Shown here: positions 8,958 to 17,119 of the stretch, piece by piece
How positions within the stretch are numbered: the first letter of the stretch is position 1
How the letters are laid out: every line of letters begins with the position of its first letter
Source of the DNA: Clostridium sp. Marseille-P3244
GTDB taxonomy: Bacteria; Bacillota; Clostridia; Lachnospirales; Lachnospiraceae
Assembly: GCF_900120155.1 (NCBI RefSeq)
Contig: NZ_LT635549.1
Span: 992,001 to 1,056,000, forward strand
DNA: 64,000 nucleotides
Reading direction: 5' to 3'
Notes under the pieces: model-generated
Told to the model about the DNA's origin: nothing
The model's input: only the letters and a program-made list of their open reading frames with translations
Databases searched by the model: none
Made by a program: the position numbers and the translations under genes

Positions 8958-9638
8958 ATGGCAAACAAATCGAACGGCGCCATCGGAAAGGCATATCAGT
9001 ACCTTCGCGAAGGTATTCTGTCCGGCGAACTGGCGCTGGGGTCCCCCATCTCCGAGATGGAGATCAGCGAAAAATTAAAGATCAGCCGCTCCCCGATCAG
9101 GGAAGCGCTGCGGCGGATGGAGTCTGAGGGGCTCGTATACCGTTATCCGGGCAGGGGGACTTTTGTAACAAATATTACGCAGAGAGATCTGGAAGAAATT
9201 TTTGAACTGCGTATCATGTTCGAGGTTCAGGCGTTGAATACCGCGTGTCAGCATTTTGACCCTGAATTCTTAGATGCGTTAGAGAGGGATTTTACATATT
9301 TAAATCCAGATTCTCATCCGCAGCAGTATTACGATGCCAATGCGAGGCTGCACAGAGGGATCATCGCTTATGCGGGAAATGAACGCATGGCTAAATTTTA
9401 CAGACAGCTTCAGGCGCAGATCGCGATCGTTAACCGCATTTCCGCAAGAGACCCGGAACATTTCGTCCTTTCCAGGGAAAAGCATCTTGCTATTGTCAGA
9501 GCTCTTAAGACACATGATCTGGAAGAGGCCAGAAAACAGCTCCAAAAGCATCTGGAGGAGGTAAGAGACAGGACGATCAAGGAATACGTGGAATCGATCC
9601 CGTTAGAGAGGAATCCTTTGCTGCGGAACAGTCGGTAA
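8958..9638 (+). CDS. GntR family regulator, FCD subfamily (module A)
   Basis: A 226-residue DNA-binding regulator. The N-terminal winged helix (residues 5-75) shows the GntR signature with SRSPIREALRRME as recognition helix. Residues 85-215 form the all-helical FCD ligand domain, with metal/acid-binding positions including the His of REKHLAIVRAL. The ATG at 8958 follows GGAGG at 8945-8949. FCD regulators usually sense carboxylic acids. It is about half identical to the regulator at 29364-30053 and has an almost identical recognition helix, which fits the similar operators of the two modules. It likely controls the sites at 8042 and 11979-12007. Confidence 0.93.
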   Translation: MANKSNGAIGKAYQYLREGILSGELALGSPISEMEISEKLKISRSPIREALRRMESEGLVYRYPGRGTFVTNITQRDLEEIFELRIMFEVQALNTACQHFDPEFLDALERDFTYLNPDSHPQQYYDANARLHRGIIAYAGNERMAKFYRQLQAQIAIVNRISARDPEHFVLSREKHLAIVRALKTHDLEEARKQLQKHLEEVRDRTIKEYVESIPLERNPLLRNSR

Positions 9639-9652
9639 ATGGAGGAAAATAA

Positions 9653-10531
9653 ATGAAAATTGGAATGATCGGCCTGGGGGCAATGGGGTTCCCCATAACA
9701 AAATGCCTTTTGAAAGCCGGATTTGAAGTCTACGCGTTTGACGTAGCGGAGAAAGCGCTGGAAGAAGCGGCAGCAAACGGAGCGCATCCGTGCGCTGATG
9801 TGGCAAAAGTAGGAGCTGAAGCGGAGATCATACTTTGTTCCCTGCCCAACGCGGCTATTGTAGAATCTGTAATGCAAGAGGCTCTGTCCGGGAAAGAACT
9901 GAAAGTACAGGTATGGGTAGATCTAAGCAGTATCGCGCCGGAGTCCGCGAAAAAATTTGCCCGTATGGCGGCCGGCCGGGAGATAGAATACATGGACTGC
10001 CCGGTGAGCGGCGGTGTGCATGGGGCAGAGGCGGGAACTCTGACGATCATGGTGGGAGGTCCGGAGGAAACCCTGGAAAAAGCACGTCCGGTACTGGAGG
10101 CTATCGGCAAGAAAATCTATCATGTGGGCGGCGTAGGAGCCGGATCCGGAATGAAGATGGTAAATAATTTTATGCTTGGATGTAATATGGCCGCGGCCGC
10201 CGAGGCACTGGTATTGGGAAGCAAGATCGGACTTGATCTGGACACCATGTACGAGATCGTAAAAAACAGTTCCGGCAGAAGTTTTATCATTGAAAATAAA
10301 ATTCCGAATTTTATTAAAAAACGTGAATTTGACGGCGGGTTTGCTATTAATCTTGCATATAAGGATCTGGGCCTTGCGATGGAGACGGCAAAGCATCTTT
10401 CCATGCCGGTATGCATGGGAAGTATGGCTGTCCAGATGTTTGAGGCGGCAAGGGCGAAAGGTTACGGAAGAGAAGATATCACAGCCCTGCTGAAAGTGGA
10501 AGAAGAGCTTATGGATGTGGAAGTAAAGTAA
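9653..10531 (+). CDS. 3-hydroxyisobutyrate/2-(hydroxymethyl)glutarate dehydrogenase family protein
   Basis: A 292-residue NAD(P)-dependent beta-hydroxyacid dehydrogenase. It has the N-terminal Rossmann motif GLGAMGFP, the substrate signature DCPVSGGVHGAEAG (about residues 118-132) and the catalytic Lys in GSGMKMVNN (about 170). The family includes tartronate semialdehyde reductase and the 2-(hydroxymethyl)glutarate dehydrogenase of nicotinate fermentation, all of which interconvert an aldehyde and a hydroxymethyl acid. Given the enamidase homologue in this cluster, reduction of a formyl acid to a hydroxymethyl acid is the most economical guess. It sits 14 bp after the GntR gene and 15 bp before the dehydratase-like gene. 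Confidence 0.9.
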   Translation: MKIGMIGLGAMGFPITKCLLKAGFEVYAFDVAEKALEEAAANGAHPCADVAKVGAEAEIILCSLPNAAIVESVMQEALSGKELKVQVWVDLSSIAPESAKKFARMAAGREIEYMDCPVSGGVHGAEAGTLTIMVGGPEETLEKARPVLEAIGKKIYHVGGVGAGSGMKMVNNFMLGCNMAAAAEALVLGSKIGLDLDTMYEIVKNSSGRSFIIENKIPNFIKKREFDGGFAINLAYKDLGLAMETAKHLSMPVCMGSMAVQMFEAARAKGYGREDITALLKVEEELMDVEVK

Positions 10532-10546
10532 GGAGGGCTTTGAGAG

Positions 10547-11965
10547 ATGTCAGTAAGAAAGAGGGCGCAGGAAGCTGGATTTAATTACGGACATATGACG
10601 CTGGGCGAATGCATTTCCATAGCCGGGAAAGAGAATCTTCCCGTCGGCGAGGTCATATTGACAGAAGCGCAGGAAACTACAGGAAAAACCCGTGAAGAAG
10701 TAATTGAGTGTATGGAAGAAGCGTTCCGGCACAATCTCTGTGCCGCGCAGATCGGTACCGAGACCGGGAAAAGTTTTCTCCTGGGTACGGTGGGACAGGA
10801 TCTGACAGGCGCAGACGCGGTCTCTGTAGTGGGAGACGTGTTTGTAGACAAGATCGTTGCATATACACTGGCCGCGCAGGTGGGAAATCATACGATAGGA
10901 CTGTGCCCATGCGCGGGGACAGGGGATTCCTGCCCTTATACCGGGTTTGTGAAGGCGATGAAGGAAGTATACAGCGATCCGGACAAGATCGCGAGAGCAA
11001 TGGCGGTGATCTTAAAAGTGGGCGGCATTTTCCGTGTGGGAAAACGGACTACCGGCTGCAATATGGAAGGGATCGGTGCCGGGGCGGCTGCCACGGCAGC
11101 GGCGTTTGTAGAACTGCAGGACGGCACACCCGAGCAGATGGAGAAAGCGGTAGTTCTCGCGCTTTCGCCTACGATCAGTGTTCCCTGTACACCCAGGGTG
11201 CTGGTTCCGGGGTTGTGCGCCACCCATATCGGAGGCGGTGTGCTGATCGCCAGGCTGGCCAGCCAGCTGGCAATGCATACTTCTATTCCGTCCACGGTTC
11301 CCGTAGATGTAATGATCGCTATGGCGGCGCAGTGCCATCTGGCATCCGCCAAGCATGTGGTCCCGGTTACGATCGAATATATGGAGCCCTTCTTCAAACA
11401 TGATGAAAGAGTCGACTCCTATGTGGATCCGCAAGTTCTGGAAGACGAGCGCTCCCGCCAGGAAGAATTGATCAAGAAAGCTGCGGTGGAGATCCGTGAG
11501 CTGGCGGCAAAGGCCAATCCCATTACCCGCCCGTTCGCGGAGGCGGTTGTAGGCGGAAGCAGTCAGGGTGTGGGATCACCTACTAATTGCGCAAGAATCG
11601 CGCATTTCCTGGCGAAAGGTGAGGTGCGAAAAGTGAAGATCGAACTTTATTCTGAGCTGTTCGCGCGCAGGGCGATCAATGTACCGGGTATCCTGATGGC
11701 TGCGGTCGACGGCGCCGGGACCAGTGATGCCGAGGCTTACAAAGCCAGTCTTGACAAAGTAAAGAGCAAAGGGATTGAAGTGGAGATTATAGAAGTCAAT
11801 GAACCGTCTGTACAGAGAGTGACTGTAGAGGCAACCGAAGGCAATGGAATGGTGGACTCCCTGAACAGAGGCGGAGCAAGGCTTGTTCTAAGGGACGCGT
11901 ATCCCAGTGTAGAGCAGGCGCGTAAGATCGCGGAAAAATTAGACATTGTTCTTATAGATAATTAA
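10547..11965 (+). CDS. [4Fe-4S] L-serine dehydratase family protein, fused alpha-beta
   Basis: A 472-residue protein of the iron-sulfur serine dehydratase family. Residues about 10-280 match the alpha (catalytic) subunit, with Cys-rich segments that would hold the cluster (GLCPCAGTGDSCPYTG, TTGCNMEG, SVPCTPRV). Residues about 305-472 look like the beta subunit (GGSSQGVGSPTNCARIAHFL corresponds to the SSSHT region). The order alpha then beta is opposite to single-chain SdaA of E. coli. The 2-(hydroxymethyl)glutarate dehydratase of Eubacterium barkeri belongs to this family, so dehydration of the hydroxymethyl acid made by the upstream dehydrogenase is plausible. True serine deamination cannot be excluded. 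Confidence 0.85.
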   Translation: MSVRKRAQEAGFNYGHMTLGECISIAGKENLPVGEVILTEAQETTGKTREEVIECMEEAFRHNLCAAQIGTETGKSFLLGTVGQDLTGADAVSVVGDVFVDKIVAYTLAAQVGNHTIGLCPCAGTGDSCPYTGFVKAMKEVYSDPDKIARAMAVILKVGGIFRVGKRTTGCNMEGIGAGAAATAAAFVELQDGTPEQMEKAVVLALSPTISVPCTPRVLVPGLCATHIGGGVLIARLASQLAMHTSIPSTVPVDVMIAMAAQCHLASAKHVVPVTIEYMEPFFKHDERVDSYVDPQVLEDERSRQEELIKKAAVEIRELAAKANPITRPFAEAVVGGSSQGVGSPTNCARIAHFLAKGEVRKVKIELYSELFARRAINVPGILMAAVDGAGTSDAEAYKASLDKVKSKGIEVEIIEVNEPSVQRVTVEATEGNGMVDSLNRGGARLVLRDAYPSVEQARKIAEKLDIVLIDN

Positions 11966-11978
11966 CAGACCGCGTGTT

Positions 11979-12021
11979 TCGACTTCATTAGTCGACAATT
12001 AATCGACACTTTGAATAATAT
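11979..12021 (+). promoter_or_regulatory. Putative promoter and GntR-type operator of the long module A operon
   Basis: Three TCGAC half-sites start at 11979, 11992 and 12003, roughly one helical turn apart. The middle one is part of TTAGTCGACAAT, a degenerate version of the 8042 palindrome. TCGACA (11992-11997) could serve as a -35 with TAATAT (12016-12021) as the -10 at 18 bp spacing, so a bound regulator would cover the -35. This is weaker evidence than at 8042. Confidence 0.45.
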
Positions 12022-12062
12022 TTAACAATCAACAGAATTTCTGTAGAAAAACGGAAAAAGAC

Positions 12063-13331
12063 ATGAGCATTATTACAGATATTATCAGTCGGATTGAACT
12101 GCCTCAAATGGCGCCGGCGTCTCAGAAATTTGACAGTCAGCATGTGGATGATCCAAGGGCAGAACTCAGGTACAGGCTGAGAGAAAAAGGTATTAACAGG
12201 ACCTTAAGGCCGGGGATGAAAGTCGCGATCACTGCGGGAAGCAGAGGGATCCGGAATATCCCGATACTTTTGCAGACTCTTGTCAGTGAAGTGAAGGCCG
12301 CAGGGGCGGTCCCCTTTCTGGTTCCGGCCATGGGAAGCCATGGAGGAGCCACCGCAAAAGGGCAGAAGGAAATGCTGAAAGGTCTGGGGATTACCGAAGA
12401 AAGCATGGGATGTCCGATCTGCTCCTCCATGGAAGTGGTAAAGATCGGTAAAACGGCAGACGGGAAAGATGTATTTCTGGATTCTAACGCTGCCCATGCG
12501 GATGGAATCATCGTCATGAACCGGGTGAAGGCACATACTTCTTTCACAGGACAGTATGAGAGCGGCCTGCTGAAAATGATGTCTGTAGGACTCGGGAAAC
12601 AGGTCGGGGCTCAGGCATGCCATCGGGAAGGCCATGGGAAAATGGCAGAATATGTAAAAGAATTTGGAACGGCAGTCCTGAAGAACGCCAACATTCTGTT
12701 CGGCGTGGCGATCCTGGAAAACGCCTATGACGAGACGAGACGTCTGGAGGTCCTGTTTCCCGGAGAATTTCTGGACAGAGAGCCTGAACTTCTGGCAGAA
12801 GCAAAGGCGCATATGCCGAAGATCCATCTGACAGATCTGGATGTACTGATCGTTGACCGTATGGGGAAAGATATCAGCGGGTTGGGCATGGATCCACACG
12901 TGACAGGATCTTTTGTGAGCGAATATGCCAGAGGGCCGAAACGGCCGGGCAGCATCGCGGTCCTGGATATGACCGAGGCGGCTCACGGGAACGGTACAGG
13001 GATCGGAGTGGCGGATGTGACCACAGAAAGGCTGTACAGGAAGATTGATTTTGAAGCCACTTATGCCAATGTAATGACGGCGTGCATGCCGGCGGCAGCG
13101 AGAGTGCCGCTGGTAATGAAAAATCAGAAGCAGGCTGTTCAGGCGGCCATACAGGTAAGCCGGTGCGCGGACAGGAAGAAAATACGCGTCGTTCGGATCA
13201 GTGATACACTGCATCTGGAAAAGATATGGGTATCTGAGGCATTGCTCGAAGAAGTGGACGGTCATCCGCAGATGACAGTCCTTGGAGAGAAAAGCCCCCT
13301 TGCATTTAATGGAAGCGGAGATCTGTTCTGA
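12063..13331 (+). CDS. LarA-like (DUF2088) family protein
   Basis: A 422-residue homologue of the nickel-pincer lactate racemase family. The N-terminal half has the family His motif (MGSHGGATAKGQ) and a conserved Lys and His in GLGKQVGAQACHREG, roughly where LarA uses Lys and His around its pincer cofactor. Family members racemise or epimerise 2-hydroxy acids, and many have unknown substrates. No larB, larC or larE cofactor genes lie in the window, so they would have to be elsewhere. The ribosome binding site (GGAAAAAG) is weak. It is the first gene of the long operon that runs through the permease and enamidase genes. Confidence 0.82.
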   Translation: MSIITDIISRIELPQMAPASQKFDSQHVDDPRAELRYRLREKGINRTLRPGMKVAITAGSRGIRNIPILLQTLVSEVKAAGAVPFLVPAMGSHGGATAKGQKEMLKGLGITEESMGCPICSSMEVVKIGKTADGKDVFLDSNAAHADGIIVMNRVKAHTSFTGQYESGLLKMMSVGLGKQVGAQACHREGHGKMAEYVKEFGTAVLKNANILFGVAILENAYDETRRLEVLFPGEFLDREPELLAEAKAHMPKIHLTDLDVLIVDRMGKDISGLGMDPHVTGSFVSEYARGPKRPGSIAVLDMTEAAHGNGTGIGVADVTTERLYRKIDFEATYANVMTACMPAAARVPLVMKNQKQAVQAAIQVSRCADRKKIRVVRISDTLHLEKIWVSEALLEEVDGHPQMTVLGEKSPLAFNGSGDLF

Positions 13332-13427
13332 AGGCAGAAAACGCGGAGAAAGGAGGACGGAACAGGTAAGTGCGGAGGGTTAGTATATATGCTTTATACA
13401 AAGACTTTATTTTGAAGGAGGAGAATT

Positions 13428-14765
13428 ATGAGTACAAATCAGGAAGTACAAGACGTGAACCTTTCGGCAGCTGAAGAAGAAGCGGCAGCCAAAGAAGAAT
13501 TTGCTACTGCCCGGGTGCCGTGGTCAAGACGTCGCGGACCCTGGGGACTTTTGATGGTGTGGATGGGATATGTATTTGTAGTTACCACGATGCAGGTCGG
13601 AGGTACGATGGCTGTAGGCCTTACCTTCACTGAATTCATTTCAGCGTCACTCCTGGCAGGTGTAATGCTGACAGTCATCGCGGCTTTCATGGCTTACATC
13701 TCCTGTAAAGAAGGATTGACCTTTACGCTGATGTGCAGGTATTCATTCGGAAGAGTGGGCATCTGGATCCCTGTTTTCCTTATTATCATCACCTGCGTGT
13801 CATGGTTTTCGATCGACGCGTGGCTGATCGGAGAGACAGTCAACACACTGTTCCCGTCTATTCCGATCGTGCCGGTAGTTATTATAGCAGGACTTGGCAT
13901 CATCGCGACAGGATTTGTCGGGATCAAGGCGATGTCCATCTTAAGTGACATCGCGGTACCGCTGATCATTATCTTTGGTATCGTTTCCATCGTGTTCTCG
14001 TTTGACAGCGTAGGCGGAGTTGACGCTCTGATGCAGGTAAAACCGGAGACCGGAGTTGCCATTTCCTTTACGACAGCGCTTGCTCTTGGCGTAGGTTCCT
14101 TCAGCCATGGAGCTGTCGCCAATACAGCGGAAGTAATGCGTTATTCCAAGAGCCCGAAACAGGCGATTCTGATCATGGTCGTCGCCATGATGATCGGCAA
14201 CACATTTATGCTGGTATTCGGCGGTGTCGGTATGCTTGCGACAGGTGAGTATGACATGGCTCTGATCCTGAAAGCCCAGAATCTGCTGGCTCCCGCGTTC
14301 CTGGTCGTGCTTTTGAATATCTGGTCCACAGCGCAGGGACTTGTGTATACATCCACAAACGCCATCGCCGGAGCATTCAAAGTAAAGAGAATTTATATCG
14401 CCATCGGTATCGCTGTTGTCGGACTGACAATGTCACTGATGCACTTTATCGATTACTTTGGATCCTGGATCGATCTGAACGCGAAGTTTATCCCGCCGTT
14501 CGCCGGAATCATCATCGCGGATTACTTCTTCGTATACAAGAGGCATTTCCCGGATGTGAAGAAGTTTGAAAGGATCATGCCGAGGGCAAACTGGGCAGGT
14601 CTGATCACATGGGGAGTCGGTTCTGTGCTTGCAGGATTCGGCGTTCTGGAGTTCGGTCTTCCGACGATCAATTACATTGTTGTCTGCGTGATCGTTAAGA
14701 TCATCCTTTCCAAGTTTGTCTTCAAACAGGAAGAGGAAAGTATCGCGAAATGCGAGGCACAGTAA
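13428..14765 (+). CDS. NCS1 family nucleobase/cytosine-permease-like transporter
   Basis: A 445-residue membrane protein with about 12 hydrophobic helices, of the CodB-type branch of the nucleobase:cation symporter-1 family. The soluble N-terminus leads to the family motif VPWSRRRGPWGLLMVWMGY. Later come conserved helices such as FSHGAVANTAEVMRYSKSPK and IPPFAGIIIADYFF. NCS1 carriers take up purines, pyrimidines, hydantoins, allantoin, thiamin or pyridines with H+ or Na+. Its place in the operon suggests that module A degrades an imported N-heterocycle. AAGGAGGAG precedes the start. Substrate assignment is inference. Confidence 0.92.
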   Translation: MSTNQEVQDVNLSAAEEEAAAKEEFATARVPWSRRRGPWGLLMVWMGYVFVVTTMQVGGTMAVGLTFTEFISASLLAGVMLTVIAAFMAYISCKEGLTFTLMCRYSFGRVGIWIPVFLIIITCVSWFSIDAWLIGETVNTLFPSIPIVPVVIIAGLGIIATGFVGIKAMSILSDIAVPLIIIFGIVSIVFSFDSVGGVDALMQVKPETGVAISFTTALALGVGSFSHGAVANTAEVMRYSKSPKQAILIMVVAMMIGNTFMLVFGGVGMLATGEYDMALILKAQNLLAPAFLVVLLNIWSTAQGLVYTSTNAIAGAFKVKRIYIAIGIAVVGLTMSLMHFIDYFGSWIDLNAKFIPPFAGIIIADYFFVYKRHFPDVKKFERIMPRANWAGLITWGVGSVLAGFGVLEFGLPTINYIVVCVIVKIILSKFVFKQEEESIAKCEAQ

Positions 14766-14770
14766 AGCGG

Positions 14771-14797
14771 ATCACGATGCGGTAACGGAATCGTGAT
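14771..14797 (+). other. Intercistronic stem-loop after the NCS1 permease gene
   Basis: A perfect 8-bp stem ATCACGAT/ATCGTGAT (14771-14778 with 14790-14797) with an 11-base loop, just after the permease stop. There is no U tract, so it is more likely an RNA stability or processing element than a terminator. Confidence 0.4.
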
Positions 14798-14822
14798 ATT
14801 TAAAGAAGAGAGGTGACCAGAT

Positions 14823-15878
14823 ATGGCAGAGGGTATGATGAAAGCGGTAGTGTATAAAGGAGATGGAGTGCTGGCCCTGGAAGAACGTCCGGTACCGGTA
14901 ATCCAGAAACCGACAGATGCCATTGTGAAAGTAACAATGGTGGCGATCTGCTCCAGTGATCTTCATATCAAACACGGCGCGGTGCCCAGAGCCAAACCGG
15001 GTACGGTCCTGGGCCACGAGATCATCGGGGTCATAGAGGAAACGGGCAGTGACGTACGGGGACTGAAACCCGGAGACAGAGTGACGGTCAACTGCGAGAC
15101 GTTCTGCGGGGAATGCTTTTTCTGTAAGCGGGGTTATGTGAATAACTGTATCGCTCCGGGCGGAGGCTGGACGCTGGGGTGTTCCGCGGACGGCGGGCAG
15201 GCTGAATATGTAAGGGTACCTTTCGCGGAGAACTGTCTGGATATCATTCCAGACAGTGTATCCGATGATCAGGCGATGCTGGTAGGAGACGTTCTGGCTA
15301 CCGGGTACTGGGCAGCTCAGATCACGGAGATCCAGCCGGCAGAGACCGTTGTTGTCATCGGCGCCGGTCCGAATGGAATGAGCACCGCGATGTGCGCGAA
15401 ACTTTATTCGCCGGCATGCCTGATCATGATCGATGTTTCCCAGGAAAGGCTGGAATTCGCGAAAGCACACGGCATGGCAGATGTTATCATAAATCCGCTG
15501 AAAGAAGACGCGGTGGAGATCGTAAAGAATCTGACAGAAGGCCGGGGGGCTGACCGGGTATTTGAAGTGGCCGGCGGGAAAAATACATTTGAGATGGCAT
15601 GGCAGGTGGCCCGGTGCAGCGGAGTAGTATGTATAGTGGCAATGTATGAAGGGGCCCAGACCCTCCCATTACATGAGATGTATGGTAAAAACCTTACCTT
15701 TAAGACCGGAGGTGTACATGCCAGTTCCTGTAAAGAAATACTGAAGCTGGTAGAATGTGGAAAGCTTGACGCAAGCGCGATGATCACACACCGGGTTTCG
15801 CTGGATAACGCGATGGAAGGATATCGGATTTTTGAAGGTAAGGAAGATGGTGTCCTGAAGGTGGTTATCATTCCATAG
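14823..15878 (+). CDS. Zinc-dependent alcohol dehydrogenase (MDR family), copy A
   Basis: A 351-residue medium-chain dehydrogenase. The catalytic zinc region has Cys in VAICSSDLHIKHG and GHE; the structural zinc loop contains four Cys (CETFCGECFFCKRGYVNNC). The Rossmann motif VIGAGPNG is followed by an acidic Asp (MIDVSQE), which favours NAD. It probably oxidises or reduces an alcohol/aldehyde intermediate of module A. It is closely related along its whole length to the enzyme at 27526-28575 in module B, a sign that the modules share a chemical step. AGAGGTGACC precedes the start. Confidence 0.93.
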   Translation: MAEGMMKAVVYKGDGVLALEERPVPVIQKPTDAIVKVTMVAICSSDLHIKHGAVPRAKPGTVLGHEIIGVIEETGSDVRGLKPGDRVTVNCETFCGECFFCKRGYVNNCIAPGGGWTLGCSADGGQAEYVRVPFAENCLDIIPDSVSDDQAMLVGDVLATGYWAAQITEIQPAETVVVIGAGPNGMSTAMCAKLYSPACLIMIDVSQERLEFAKAHGMADVIINPLKEDAVEIVKNLTEGRGADRVFEVAGGKNTFEMAWQVARCSGVVCIVAMYEGAQTLPLHEMYGKNLTFKTGGVHASSCKEILKLVECGKLDASAMITHRVSLDNAMEGYRIFEGKEDGVLKVVIIP

Positions 15879-15908
15879 GCAGGGCATGATGGACAGGAGG
15901 CAGATAAT

Positions 15909-16499
15909 ATGGCAAAAGAACCTGAAATTCGCAAACTGGTTGTATTTCGGGAGACCATTCGCAGCGAAGGTGGAAGAGAGCTTGAGAAACCTCTGAAAAA
16001 GTGTGCGGTGGCCGCGGTGATCAAGAACCCGTTCGCGGGAAAATATGAAGAAGATTTAAGTTTACTGATGGAATATGGTGAATATCTTGGAGATTACCTG
16101 ACACGTACCGCGATCAAAAAGCTGGGCGTGTCTCCGGATGAAGTTGAGACTTTCGGTAAGGCATGTATTGTCGGTCTTAACGGAGAGCATGAACATGCGG
16201 CGGCCCTGATGCATCCTAAGCTGGGAGCGCCCATGAGGAATGCCCTCGGAGCAGGAAAGGCGGTCATCCCGTCAGCGAAGAAGATCGCGGCGGCAGGCTC
16301 GACTCTGGATGTCCCGCTTCTCTATAAGGACGCGATGATGGTACGTTCTCATTATGACGCGATCACCATACGGATCCCGGATGCTCCGCATGCCGACGAA
16401 GTGGTGGTAGTGAACGCGTTTTCTACCGGCCCCAGGCCGCACGCGAGGATTGGCGGACTGTCTGTAGAAGAGATTCATAACTGGAACGGAATGGACTAG
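15909..16499 (+). CDS. DUF1185 (amino acid synthesis) family protein, copy 1
   Basis: A 196-residue protein of Pfam family AA_synth (DUF1185), whose biochemical role is not established. It begins IRKLVVFRETIRSEGG and contains the family-like blocks KNPFAGKYEEDLSLLMEYGE, GLNGEHEHAAALMHPKLGAP and STGPRPHARIGGL. The last block, rich in Gly, Arg and His, could be an active-site segment. It is followed 18 bp later by a paralogue of the same length, which suggests a hetero-oligomer. The neighbours (permease, dehydrogenase, enamidase-like hydrolase) place it in N-compound catabolism rather than amino acid synthesis. Confidence 0.85.
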   Translation: MAKEPEIRKLVVFRETIRSEGGRELEKPLKKCAVAAVIKNPFAGKYEEDLSLLMEYGEYLGDYLTRTAIKKLGVSPDEVETFGKACIVGLNGEHEHAAALMHPKLGAPMRNALGAGKAVIPSAKKIAAAGSTLDVPLLYKDAMMVRSHYDAITIRIPDAPHADEVVVVNAFSTGPRPHARIGGLSVEEIHNWNGMD

Positions 16500-16517
16500 A
16501 GATAGGAGGGATCAAGC

Positions 16518-17105
16518 ATGATGAAGCCATATATAAGGAAAGAAGTTGTCATCATTGACGAAGTCCGCGAGGAAATCGGCAAAAAGCTGGAACATCCGCT
16601 GCAGAAATGCGCGTCGATCGCCATTGTAGAGAATGTATTTGCCGGAACCCACACAGAGGATCTCTCCCTGTACAAGGAGTACGGCGAATACCTGGGGAAA
16701 CTGCTTCTGGAAAACGCGCTGGAGGCATTGGACGCGAAGCCGGAAGATATCCAGAGCTACGGCAAAGCGGCAGTCACAGGCATCAAAGGAGAACAGGAAC
16801 ACGGATCCGCTCTGCTGCATATGGGATTTGACGCTCCTATTCGCGAGATTTTAAAAGAAACTTATTCGATCGTTCCATCGTCAGAGAAATGCGCTCCCGC
16901 AGGACATTCTATTGATGTGCCTCTGCACAGCAAGATGGCTGTCAAAGTGCGTACTCATTATGACGCGATGGAAGTATATGTAGAAGACGCTCCACATCCG
17001 GATGAGATCATGATCGTTCTGTGCGTGACGACCGGACCGCGTCCGTTTGCCCGTGTGGGCGGACTGCTGCTGGATCAGGTGAAAAACATGGACGGAATCA
17101 ATTAG
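16518..17105 (+). CDS. DUF1185 (amino acid synthesis) family protein, copy 2
   Basis: A 195-residue paralogue of the preceding gene. The same blocks are recognisable (VENVFAGTHTEDLSLYKEYG, GIKGEQEHGSALLHMGFDAP, TTGPRPFARVGGL), and I judge the pair about half identical. A perfect AGGAGG-type site lies at 16504-16510. Both copies keep the ARIGGL/ARVGGL block and the Glu-His pair, so neither looks like a dead copy. A heteromeric enzyme or two enzymes acting on successive intermediates are the simplest explanations. The function is unknown. Confidence 0.85.
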   Translation: MMKPYIRKEVVIIDEVREEIGKKLEHPLQKCASIAIVENVFAGTHTEDLSLYKEYGEYLGKLLLENALEALDAKPEDIQSYGKAAVTGIKGEQEHGSALLHMGFDAPIREILKETYSIVPSSEKCAPAGHSIDVPLHSKMAVKVRTHYDAMEVYVEDAPHPDEIMIVLCVTTGPRPFARVGGLLLDQVKNMDGIN

Positions 17106-17119
17106 AGGAGGCGCAGAGG

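Noticed and set aside
12204..13265. A 353-codon minus-strand frame opposite the LarA-like gene
   Set aside because: The plus-strand product matches a known family throughout. The antisense product is His/Arg/Cys-rich, with no family features.
17021..17119. Longer N-terminus for the enamidase-like protein
   Set aside because: The extension overlaps 85 bases of the DUF1185 gene and reads as a shadow of it. The ATG at 17120 has a correct ribosome binding site and gives the family N-terminus.
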